Shown: piece by piece, positions 55,441 to 64,000 of the stretch | How the letters are laid out: the number at the start of each line of letters is the position of its first letter | Position numbering within the stretch: position 1 is the stretch's first letter | Assembly: GCA_009760885.1 (NCBI GenBank) | Contig: CM019713.1 | Coordinates: 25,552,427-25,616,426 of the forward strand | Direction of reading: 5' to 3' | DNA length: 64,000 nucleotides | DNA from: Achatina immaculata | Lineage: Eukaryota; Mollusca; Gastropoda; Stylommatophora; Achatinidae | Translations under genes and position numbers: made by a program | The notes under the pieces: generated by a model | What the model was told of the DNA's origin: nothing | Databases searched by the model: none | What the model saw: the letters and a program-made list of their open reading frames with translations, nothing else

Positions 55441-55830
55441 ACCTTCACACTGACACTTCACAACTGGAACTTCAGATCTAATGCAATGACACACACACAC
55501 ACAGTCATCAGATGAGCTAATGGAAAATATCAAGAATCAAGATTTGTGCAGAAACATGACCACCAACTCCATCCACGCTGGGCACCTAATAACAATGACC
55601 ATCCATAATATGGTTTGTTCCGTGTTTGGATGTTGCAATTTTGATGATCCGTTGATTATTTCGCGGTGATTTTTTTAAAGCCTCCCTTCTCCCCCAGTTC
55701 GGCGATTGACGCAGAGTTAAAAAATATTTATTCATTAAAAACCATTTACTTTTTAAAACACACAATTGCTTAAAATATTAATTATTTCAAAAACATTCAC
55801 TTATTGTAAGCATTCAGTTATTTGTTGCTG
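55441..55830. other. Region upstream of the 55.85-kb promoter
   Basis: Contains a short CA repeat (55491-55503) and slightly raised CpG content near 55640-55710. No TATA box stands out before 55840. Confidence 0.4.
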
Positions 55831-55834
55831 ATCA

Positions 55835-55845
55835 GCCGCCATCTT
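55835..55845 (+). promoter_or_regulatory. YY1-type site (GCCGCCATCTT) at a putative promoter
   Basis: GCCGCCATCTT is the reverse complement of AAGATGGCGGC, the YY1 consensus often found at transcription starts of TATA-less animal promoters. It is followed within 55 bp by a strong splice donor, as expected for a short first exon. Confidence 0.55.
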
Positions 55846-55899
55846 TCTCGCTAGTTTAGATTTGTCTTTGGGTCAGTTCGGATTTGGCAGCTGCGAGTG
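55840..55899 (+). other. Putative non-coding first exon
   Basis: From about the YY1-type site to GCTGCGAGTG, followed by the donor GTAAGT at 55900. It contains no ATG and stops in all frames, so it would be 5' UTR. The transcription start is not directly visible. Confidence 0.5.
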
Positions 55900-55905
55900 G
55901 TAAGT

Positions 55906-56900
55906 TGCTTCTAGAACCTGTTGTTTCGTTCGTTTACAGAAAAGTGGTATGTAGTAAAGTTCATTTGGTGAGTTCAGAAACAAAATGTTTGTGCATGGTA
56001 AATTATGAAGCATTTTATACCTTTATTTATAAGTCGAACACGGAAGTAAAATATTTGGTCGTCTTGAGATCATAATCTCTGCTCTTCAGATAATTCCTGC
56101 TTATGTTAGATAAGAACATTCAGTTGTTAGGCTAGAACATTCTGCTAAAAGTCACAGGAAGAATTGTAAGTCAACATGGAAGTGGTATTATAAGTTGTGC
56201 ACAACAGATGCACTGATAGAGAGACACACGTACTTGAGGATGATGATGTAACAGTAGATGTTGGCATTATCTTCTTCACATTGTGAACTCCTGCACCCAG
56301 CTCCAAGGTGCAGATGTTGAAATATATGGACAGAGTCGGATAGGATGTAAGCTGTCCTGGAAATAGGCTCCAACACCATTGTGTGCAGTCTGAAGAATAC
56401 ACCCTTGTCCAGGATGTATGACAATATATAGAAGACCATGGAGAAGTAGTATGGGCAGTTTGACAGTTCTTATGGACATGATAGCTGCATTTTCCCTCTG
56501 TCGTGGTCAATTTTTTTTTTCAAATTCACCCTATAAACAAGCAGAGAGAAATTTTTAAAAAAAAAAGACAAACAGAAAGACAGACTGACAAACCTCTTGA
56601 TCAGATGCAGAGGTCAAAGGCCCTATCAAAACTGCTGTAATTTATTTAATGAAGAAAAAAACTTTGAACATTGTGCAGAAAGGTGGCTGCACATGTCACA
56701 GCGATCCATGAGATGGCGAGACAAACCAGATATCAACTACAGACTGACCACTCTTTGCTGCGAACATACTCAAATTATCATCAGAAGATGTTTATAAAGC
56801 ACAAAGAATAGCAAGGAAATTGGAAACAGGAGATTATAAAAAAATCCTTCTAAAAGTGGTTTTTGTACTTGTTTCTTATACGTTTTAAGCTGGAACAAAA
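55906..56900. other. Probable intron 1, nothing recognised
   Basis: Short open frames on both strands have no supporting signals. Poly-A and poly-T runs are frequent. Confidence 0.4.
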
Positions 56901-56924
56901 TTGAAATTCTTACCAGGGAGTAGG

Positions 56925-57015
56925 AGTGAACCCATCAGCATCAGGACACCTTGCTTACAACCAAGAGGCCTACAGGAGAACTGTTAGGGAGGCTAAGTTC
57001 CGCAAGGGACATGCA
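56925..57015 (+). mobile_element. LINE 3'-terminal fragment
   Basis: Reads SASGHLAYNQEAYRRTVREA then KFRKGHAND and a stop. It matches the terminus of the minus-strand element at 52055-52335, so it is a very short truncated copy. Confidence 0.75.
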
Positions 57016-57211
57016 AATGACTGACTGACCAGGAGGTGGGGTTTGGTGGTTCTATTCCTTTGATGATTAGAAGAGTTATGTGTGGTTATTTCACTATGTG
57101 CAACACAAATTTTATTACTCAGTCTTAATGAGCAAACTGGATAGTTAGTATTGTTTTCAAAATGCCCAGCTGAAATATATATTGTTTAATCATTTAAAAA
57201 AATTATTTCAG

Positions 57212-57284
57212 GACTGAAGAAGACATGGTTAAATCCGAATGCTGCGAATCCTTTCTCAGCTTTGTTAGCTGGAGAATTGTATAT
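57212..57284 (+). CDS. Candidate coding exon with start codon (20 codons), gene unknown
   Basis: Acceptor AAAATTATTTCAG, donor GTAAGT. ATG at 57225 has a strong context (GACATGG). The frame MVKSECCESFLSFVSWRIVY runs into the donor in phase 0. The start is cysteine-rich and then hydrophobic, so a membrane protein is likely. A second open frame, containing LNPNAANPFSAL, has no start codon. The exon fits downstream of the 55.85-kb promoter. No later exon was found up to 64000. Confidence 0.55.
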
Positions 57285-57840
57285 GTAAGTAGTTCACAGT
57301 AGTTTAAATGTAGCTACTGCTTGAATTGATGTACACTGTTCTCTTTAGAAGTATCCTACCACAGTTTTATATATGAAAATAACAATTTAATATTATATTT
57401 ATTAATAAAAACTTACGTTAGGATGTTTTTATTGAAAAAATAAAATAAATTGTTGAATGCCTGGAGCACATCCCCATTCACAGCATAATATAATGGATTA
57501 ATTTTCAGTAAATTTCATTTACACCATGTCCTTTAGGGATGCATCCCAGGTGTAAAATGAGGGCAGTCTGTACTCGACAGACTTGTGTTTGGGAATCTTT
57601 GTGTGAAAAGCAAAGCAGATTCTTTATGCAAAAATTAGATAGCATTTGCAGGATTTGTCTTGAGTTCACAGCTGGTAAAAACACACACAAAAGCTTTATA
57701 TGAGTTTCTCTGAGTAAATCTGTATAATTTTTCTGGCACCTCAAAAGCATTCCCCAGTAGCTTCTACTTCTTAATCTGCTGAAGAGGTTTTAAGCTCAAT
57801 GAAATCTTTAAAAGAAGAAGAAAATAATCATGGTCCATGG
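57285..57840. other. Intron sequence, nothing recognised
   Basis: No array, element or exon recognised before the 25-bp array. Confidence 0.5.
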
Positions 57841-57845
57841 GAGTT

Positions 57846-58468
57846 TGGGCATACCAAGAGCGGTTTTCTTTGGGTATACCAAGAGCAGTTTTCTTCGAGC
57901 ATACTAAGAGCGGTTTTCTTTGGGCATACCAAGAGCAGTTTTCTTCGGGCATACCAAGAGCGGTTTTCTTCAGGCATACCAAGAGCGGTTTTCTTTGAGC
58001 ATACCAAGAGCGGTTTTCTTCAGGCATACCAAGAGCAGTTTTCTTCAGGCATACCAAGAGCGGTTTTATTCAGGCATACCAAGAGCAGTTTTCTTCAGGC
58101 ATACCAAGGGCGGTTTTCTTTGGGCATACCAAGAGCGGTTTTCTTCGGGCATACCAAGAGCGGTTTTATTCAGGCATACCAAGAGCGGTTTATTCGGGCA
58201 TACCAAGAGCGGTTTTCTTCGGGCATACCAAGAGCGGTTTTCTTCGGGCATACCAAGAGCGGTTTTCTTCGGGCATACCAAGAGCGGTTTTCTTTTGGCA
58301 TACCAAGAACGGTTTTCTTCGGGTATACCAAGAGTGGTTTTCTTCTCTTTGGGCATACCAAGAGCGGTTTTCTTTTCTTCGGGCATACCAAGAGTGGTTT
58401 TCTTCTCTTTGGGCATACCAAGAGCGGTTTTCTTTTCTTTGGGCATACCAAGAGCGGTTTTCTTCCTT
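57846..58468. repeat. 25-bp minisatellite, about 24 copies
   Basis: The unit is GGCATACCAAGAGCGGTTTT followed by CTTCG. Later units are 30 bp through an added CTTTT. Three units make 75 bp, so the frame cycles through HTKSGFL, AYQERF and GIPRAVFF and stays open for more than 220 codons on one strand and more than 160 on the other. It has no start or splice support as a gene. Confidence 0.95.
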
Positions 58469-58589
58469 TGTTGACTGGATGATTTAATCTTGGAAGACAA
58501 GCTTCTCTTGGTACAGGAGCTGGGTTCGTCTGTCTTTGTAATCTGCTTCACCAGTAATCCCAACTGAACGCGGACTTGTTAAGACTGCT

Positions 58590-58695
58590 TGTCACGGAAT
58601 AAACTCAGCAAGGGAAGTGGTTAGGTAGATGTTGTAAGGGAAGTGGTTAGGTAGATGTTGTAAGGGAAGTGGTTAGGTAGATGTTGTAAGGGAAG
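58590..58695. repeat. 26-bp tandem repeat, 3-4 copies
   Basis: Unit AAGGGAAGTGGTTAGGTAGA followed by TGTTGT. Confidence 0.9.
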
Positions 58696-58974
58696 GAAAG
58701 CTGAGCTTTAGATGGTGAAATCTCAACTCTCATCCTCATAATTTTTTTTTTAACCAGCTATAGTCAGCTGAGTAAAGTACACTGTTTATACAGGATATGT
58801 GATACCTTACATTTCTGGAGATTACATGATACATTTTATTTGTGAATATTTCTTGATAGCTTATGTTTGTGGAGCCTGATTTGTAGCTTTTGTTTCTGGA
58901 GGTTAAATGCTTTATACTTTATGTTTGTGGAAAATGTATGATACCACTAGTTTCTTGAGATTGTTTTTGATATC

Positions 58975-59155
58975 TTTTGTTTGCTGAGATTAGTTACTTG
59001 AAAACTTGTTTGCTGAGATTAGTTACTTGAAAACTTGTTTGCTGAGATTAGTTACTTGAAAACTTGTTTGCCGAGATTAGTTACTTGAAAACTTGTTTGC
59101 CGAGATTAGTTATTTGAAAACTTGTTTGCTGAGATTAGTTACTTGAAAACTTGTA
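58975..59155. repeat. 29-bp tandem repeat, about 6 copies
   Basis: Unit ACTTGTTTGCTGAGATTAGT followed by TACTTGAAA, directly in front of a LINE fragment. Confidence 0.9.
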
Positions 59156-59159
59156 TGTG

Positions 59160-60715
59160 AAACATCAAGAATAAAAGAGGTCAGATAATAATAGAAGAAG
59201 ACGAAATAGCAAAAAGATGGGCAGAATATATAACAACCAGTTTGAAGATAACAGGCAAAAAGCCAATCCAAGGAACACAGATGATCCACCAATAATGAAA
59301 TAGGAAGTTGAAAGAACTATAAACATGGTGAGAGTAAGTAAAGCAGTGGGACTAGATGGCATTACCATGGAAATGATAAAAGCACTGAAAGAATTTGAAA
59401 TAAAAAAAATAACAAATATGTAATAATATATACAGTCTGGGACATTACCGCAAGAACTAAAACATTCAGAGTTTGTGGCATTACCGAAGAAAGAAAAATC
59501 CACAGACAGATTAGATTTTAAGACTATAAGTCTGATGAGTCATGTGACTAAAATTCTCCCCAAAGTTATCCTCAAAAGAATAAAAACCAAAACTGATAAA
59601 GAAGTTAGTGAAGACCAGTTTGGTTTCAGACAGAATAGCAGAACAAGAGAGGCAATTTTTTTGCATAAGAGAACTGATAGAAAGTTCAGAAAGATATGCA
59701 AGCATGCCTGTTTTATAGATTATACTAAGGCATTTGACAGAGTGAAGCATGACAAACTAATAAAATATCTTGAGGAAATCAATCTTGATGGCAAAGACAT
59801 TATAACAAATCTCTACTGGGAACAGGAAGCATCGGTAAGATATGGCACAGTGACATCAGCAGATGAACCCATAAAGAGGGGAATGAGACAAGGATGTGTT
59901 CTGTCTTCATGTTAGCACATTTACATGGGGGAGAAATGTCAACATTTTAAGATATGCAGATGATACAGTCCATCTATCAGAGAATCCACAGAACCTACAG
60001 AAATTAATAGATATGATACACAACACAAGCCAAGAATGGGAACTTGAGATCAATATCAAGAAGACCAAAGTAATAGTGTTCATCAGGAAAGACCAGAAGC
60101 CACAGATGGATATAACCATAAACAAAGAGAGACTGGAACAAATGACAAACTACAAGTACCTAGGACATACACTAACTGAAGATGGGAGATGTGAGATGGA
60201 GATAAAGAAAAGAATAGGAATGGCCAAACATATACACAACACCATGAAGACTGTTGTTATCCAGAAATCTGCCCATAAAAACAAAATTCAGATTTGTGAA
60301 ATGCTTTATCTACTCTGTTTTTACTGTATGAAGCAAAAACATGGACTCTAAACAAAAAAGCTGGAGAGAAAGATTAATGCAACAGAAATGTGGTTCTACA
60401 GAAAATTAGGTCATATAACATGGACAAAAGAACAAATGCGCAAGTTTTAAAATAGCTCCAAGTGCAATGTGAACTTTCCAAAGAAATAAAGATGAAGAAA
60501 ACAAAATACTTTGGCCATATAAAAAATGTAACAGTATACTGAAGACCATGCTAGAAGAAAGGTGGAAGGAAAAAAGAGCAAGAGGAAGACAGAGATGTAG
60601 ATGGGAAGATAACATATGAGAGTGGACAGGGCACAGCCTGGCTGAGTGGACTATCAAGGTGAGGGAGCTAGAGATTCTTTACTGTCAACCTTCGTTCTGG
60701 AGAAGGCACATGATG
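59160..60715 (+). mobile_element. Non-LTR retrotransposon, RT to 3' end, broken
   Basis: In order over several frames: EEDEIAKRWAEYI (59200), KAVGLDGITMEMIKAL (59340), FVALPKKEKSTDRLDFKTIS and then the palm block (59475-59915) with DQFGFRQNSRTREAI, CFIDYTKAFDRVKHDKLI and RGMRQGCVLSSC. After a deletion, the catalytic LRYADDTVHLSEN (59940-59980), NYKYLGHTLTEDG and a degenerate C-terminus to about 60710. At least three breaks. It differs in sequence from the RTE copies at 21-24 kb. Confidence 0.85.
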
Positions 60716-61178
60716 ATGATGTATGAGAAAAGTAGCTGCTTGATACACATTTATTTGTGCAGATTAGTAGTTTAAAATTTTAATTTAACAGAGATTAGTT
60801 GATAAATTATGTTGGAAAAGATTCAAAAAATCAGCTTCGAGCATAGTTTTGCATGATGCCTGTGTGGTGTCGGGTGAATGATGGTGATTAGAAAAGTGTG
60901 GATGGTTGTTACATGAAGGCATGTGCAGGCATGACCAAGCAGCAGAGATGTTTTATCATTTGTGAATTGTCTTAATTAGTGAATGAGTAGTGGAATGGAT
61001 AGTGTTATAAGTCTGTGGTTTTAAGATCTGGTTTAAGACACAATAATTAGTGTAAAGGTATACAACTATACACAAAGCACTGCAGTAATCATTAAGTAAT
61101 AAAGCTGTTCCTACTTTTGTTTTAAGGTCCGTTTTAAGTTCTGTGCAAAAAAAATTTTAGCAAAATGTTGTATGGGTA
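60716..61178. other. Spacer, nothing recognised
   Basis: No gene or repeat recognised. Confidence 0.5.
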
Positions 61179-61179
61179 G

Positions 61180-61320
61180 CATTTGAAAAATAATGACAAA
61201 GTAATTTAGATATGAGAGAAAGAAAAATGACAAGAAAATTACCTGGGACTCAAACCATGGACTCTGGTAAAGCAAGCAGCTACATCCACATGGGTTTTTT
61301 AAGATACTAACCATACAACA
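61180..61320 (-). mobile_element. tRNA-derived SINE, copy 1
   Basis: The minus strand has a B-box-like GGTTTGAGTCCC followed by AGGTAATTTTCTTGTCATTT, matching the sequence after the B box of the copy at 61585. The A-box side is poorly preserved. Confidence 0.55.
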
Positions 61321-61559
61321 CTGTGGAAAAGCTCCATTGTTTCTTATTTGAAAATTTGTACCAGAAACTATAAACTGAAACTACCTTGTTAGTGGTTTAT
61401 TTGTTTTTATTATGTCTAGGTAGCACTAAATATTTGTAGGAGATCATATATACAGGGTACCTGTTCAAGATTGAATTTAAGTGACAGAATTTCTGTGTCA
61501 TGACCTCATTTCTTTTCCGGATGTCATTTCATCCGTATTAAAAACTCAGCTACCCAGGC

Positions 61560-61715
61560 AACTTTCTTTGAAGGTGTTAAATGGCTGGAGGGCTAATGTG
61601 CTGATTCTCATGGCTGGATGGCTGCTTGGCTGCTCACCCTAATGGATTCTCTGGTTCGAATCCCAGCTAATTCTTTTGTCATCTTTAATTCACTCATGTC
61701 TAAAGTGTTTAATCT
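61560..61715 (+). mobile_element. tRNA-derived SINE, copy 2
   Basis: Contains TGGCTGGAGGG and TGGCTGCTTGGCTGC (A-box-like) and a clear B box GGTTCGAATCC at about 61653-61663. CAGCTAATTCTTTTGTCATC follows. The spacing and mispaired arms exclude a working tRNA gene. It lies in opposite orientation to copy 1. Confidence 0.6.
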
Positions 61716-61849
61716 ACTAGTTTTTAAAATCTGACCATGCAGCACTGTGTTAAATCACTTTAAGAAATTGTGTCTTTTCCCATAGATTGTGCTATTTTAC
61801 ATGTTGAGACAATGAATTTTGTTGTGCAGGTCTAAGAGTTTGTTATAGT

Positions 61850-62760
61850 GTTCATTGCCTTTATACAAGGTGGTATTGGAATATTTCCTGGAACTGAATT
61901 TTTTTTTAAAAAGTATAGGCATACCTAATATAAATTTGGTTACCATCATCTTCAAAATGATCCCCTTGGAGACATACGCAATGATCCCATTGCCTCTGCT
62001 ACACCTCAGAAATTCCACAGAAGTCCTTGAAGGTCAGTGACTACCACCTGCAATTCCATTTGGATTTTATATACAGTGTTGAAGTGGCACTCCTTCAGAT
62101 TTATTTTCATATTGAGGAACAAGACAAAATCACAGGGGGTTAGGTCGGTCAAGCACGGAGGGTGCGAGACACCATTAGCCATCACATGAAACTCAAGGCA
62201 CATGTCAAGCTGCTGCTGCTGCCTTTGATTGAGTATCAAGAGCCTGGGGACAGAGCGCGGCACTGTGATGAATGTTCATGTTTTCCATGAGGATATCCAG
62301 GCAGACTCCATAATTGATTGCTGCCGTATGAGAGGGTTGTTGAATTGTTCAGTGATGGTCCTTACAGAGGATTTTATGATTTTTTTCCTCTACATTTTCA
62401 GGCATTTTGCTGGTGACTGATTGCCCTGATAGCTGGCCATCTTGAACAGACACTCAACTGGCCTTTAATTGTGGCACCACACAGACTCAAAAAAAAATAT
62501 TAGCTTAATGTCTGAAGAAGCATTTTGAGGGTCTTGGTAGCAGATTTGCAAAACTTCACACACAGTTTAATGCAGATCATTGCTTGAATTTGTCAGCCAT
62601 CATAATGATTGCAGAGCAGTCCCGACACAGAGGTCACAAAACCATGTGTGCAGATTGAACATGTGTAGACAGCACGGCAACAAGCAGCAGATAGGGCAGA
62701 CTTAGGAGCAGTGGCCTTCAGTGTCCCAGACATACTCGTATTTGTTGAACGCTACAGTCA
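61850..62760 (-). mobile_element. Degenerate mariner-like transposase pseudogene
   Basis: On the minus strand, over several frames: SVRTITEQFNNPLIRQQ, PRSVPRLLILNQRQQQQLDM, SHPPCLTDLTPCDFVLFLNM and KINLKECHF, then GNGIIAYVSKG and FKKKFSSRKYSN. The PxLTDLxPCDFxLF block corresponds to the YSPDLAPxDFxLF signature of mariner transposases. The catalytic middle part is missing. Terminal repeats are not clear. It differs from the element at 10973-11609. Confidence 0.75.
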
Positions 62761-62867
62761 CAGCAAGTTGAACGCTACAGTCACAGCAAGTTTAGTCTGA
62801 GAATTTCTAGAGTAACGGACTTGTCCCACTGCATGTGGTGTCATTATTTTATTTTCAATATATGGAG

Positions 62868-63366
62868 AAGAAGAAGGGATGAGCGAATGGTTCCAGATTG
62901 AAACAGGCGTGAAACAAGGATGTATACTGTCTCCTTTACTTTTTGGGATTACAGTAGACTTCATAATGAAAAAAATGCTGCACAGGCAACACAGGTATTG
63001 ACTGGGTATATGGGACCCAACTAGAAGATCTTGATTTTGCAGATGACATAACTCTTATCAGTAACAATGTGAATTCCATGCAAGAAAAAACAGATAGCCT
63101 GTCTTCACTGGCTAGCACAATAAGACAAGAAATTAACAAGGACAAAACAAAAATAATGAAAATTCCCCTTAATCAAAATGGAAAAATACACATAGAAGGG
63201 ACATATATTGAAGAAGTCAATCAATTTGCATACCTTGGCAGCTACATAGACCAGGATGGTGACATTAGAAAGGAAGTTAGAATCAGAATTGCAAAAGCAG
63301 CATTGATCTTCAAGAACCTTGAGAACATATGGAATTCAAAAGTTATAAGCACAAAAACCAAGTTAA
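62868..63366 (+). mobile_element. RTE-like RT fragment, copy of the 23.2-23.7 kb region, cut by a TTAA element
   Basis: Begins GAAGGGATGAGCGAATGGTT and matches 23254-23740 closely: TGVKQGCILSPLLF, LEDLDFADDI, MQEKTDSLSSLAS and FAYLGSYIDQDGD. It retains the C lost at the frameshift of the 23.5-kb copy (frame HIEGTYIEEVNQF). It has an extra A near 62970. It stops at CCAAGTTAA, where the TTAA element begins. Confidence 0.9.
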
Positions 63367-64000
63367 CACTTTCCGTGCGTTTGGTCATTATAGTGACATT
63401 TCCAATATCCCGAAGGTACCGTATGGTCATTATAGTGACAATTGTTTGTTTCATTAAAACAAGCAGTGTAACATTTAGATTGTACGTATTTCGTCCCCGA
63501 TTCCGGTGACACTTTTCAAAATGGCGAAAGAGTGCCTAGTTACAAGCGATGCCGAGCGAGAAAAAGTGCAAGAAGCATGGAAATTTTTCAATTTTTGACG
63601 ATGAAGATAGGGGTATGGACATAGCCTATGGCCACCCTGCTGCTCTTGAATGTTTTCTAAGTAGATCTAGACATATTTAGATGACTGGAGAAGTAGTTAG
63701 GAGTAGTTAGGAGGTTATTTCAGACATTCATTCAGCGAGAATGCAACATAGAATCACAATACGAAATCGACAAGTAGATCTACACATCTCAGATGGTAAG
63801 TAGTGCAGATCTAAACCTCGCCGATGGTGAGCTGGCCACAATCAGTGTCTAAAAACATCACATTACTTTTTTTTTCCTAAAAAACTCTGCATTTATGAAA
63901 TTTTCAATCATTTAGCTATACTTTGAAACATATTAAGTATACGGAAGTACATGGAAATACTGTTTTCCATTCCATTTTACAACTAGACCCCCTTACAGAC
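63363..64000. mobile_element. TTAA-flanked piggyBac-like element, second copy, running off the right edge
   Basis: Starts after TTAA (63363-63366) with CACTTTCCGTGCGTTTGGTC. It is the reverse complement of the 47059-47750 element through most of its length. A short frame from the ATG at about 63523 (MAKECLVTSDAEREKVQEAW) ends after about 24 codons, with an acidic stretch continuing in another frame. It may be the start of a lost transposase. The far end lies beyond 64000. Confidence 0.9.

Noticed and set aside
57212..57284. Frame with LNPNAANPF as a PAM2-type poly(A)-binding-protein motif
   Set aside because: The spacing to the aromatic residue is one longer than the PAM2 consensus, and the other frame has a strong start codon.
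57799..58482. A 227-codon open frame and its antisense partners
   Set aside because: They arise from a 25-bp repeat that cycles through all frames without stops; no start, splice sites or non-repetitive coding sequence.
61560..61715. A functional tRNA gene
   Set aside because: Only the B box is well preserved; the acceptor stem and anticodon arm cannot be folded sensibly by eye, and a related copy lies nearby.

Overview
This is a eukaryotic genomic window. It has intron-rich genes with GT-AG splice sites and is crowded with non-LTR retrotransposons, Penelope-like elements, mariner and TTAA-specific transposons and about twenty minisatellite arrays. The mix of RTE-like, CR1/L2-like (esterase ORF1), RNase H-bearing I-like and Penelope-like elements suggests an invertebrate, most likely a mollusc or another lophotrochozoan. 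That is inference; no rRNA or mitochondrial marker is present to settle it.

Three host transcription units are supported, all on the + strand. (1) A chain of small phase-0 exons of unknown function lies at 8057-19418 (candidate exons A0, A1, A2, A3, A0', A3', A4). Part of it sits in a segmental duplication: 6480-8647 plus 11376-13492 correspond to 14844-17105 plus 17110-19204. Exons A0 and A3 are therefore doubled, while A1 and A2 are single. (2) A tumour-necrosis-factor-receptor-like membrane protein is spread over five exons (25139-25269, 26594-26755, 35452-35561, 37077-37121, 39980-40240). Every internal junction agrees in phase. It has a signal-like segment, one canonical six-cysteine repeat plus a partial second one, a glycosylatable stalk, one transmembrane helix and a 40-residue tail without a death domain. 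Its start codon is not in the first visible exon. Exon A4 of unit 1 ends in exactly the phase needed to join it, so units 1 and 2 may be one gene. (3) A promoter with a YY1-type site at 55835-55845 is followed by a non-coding first exon (ending at 55899) and an exon with a strong start codon at 57225. This is the start of a gene that continues beyond what can be traced.

The rest is mobile or repetitive DNA. From left to right: RT and I-like debris (1-2570); a repeat family A copy blown up into a 47-bp minisatellite (3000-4065); degenerate repeats and a 28-bp array (4250-6195); the first duplicon with a Penelope-like endonuclease, family B repeat and RTE piece (6480-9560); a LINE tail and a mariner (10222-11611); a 57-bp array; an RNase H fragment with a 29-bp array; the second duplicon; a 39-bp array split by a TTAA element (19890-21055); and a large RTE copy (21655-24200). 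Inside the receptor gene are further LINE pieces, a 70-bp array present in both orientations around exon T3, a CR1/L2-like element (29450-33640), an 82-bp array and a 1.77-kb 28-bp array. Behind the gene lies a 4.4-kb 52-bp array (40823-45192). The right third holds LINE and Penelope fragments, a TTAA element (47059-47750), an RTE piece with an internal inversion, an I-like pseudogene, another LINE (59160-60715), two tRNA-derived SINEs, a mariner relic, and an RTE piece interrupted at a TTAA by a second copy of the 47-kb element, which runs off the right edge.

The most notable themes are that several minisatellites demonstrably grew out of transposon sequence, that an in-frame exon duplication shows only replacement changes, and that the receptor gene's exon T3 is bracketed by inverted satellite arrays. 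All coordinates of splice sites come from reading the sequence; no transcript or database evidence was available.
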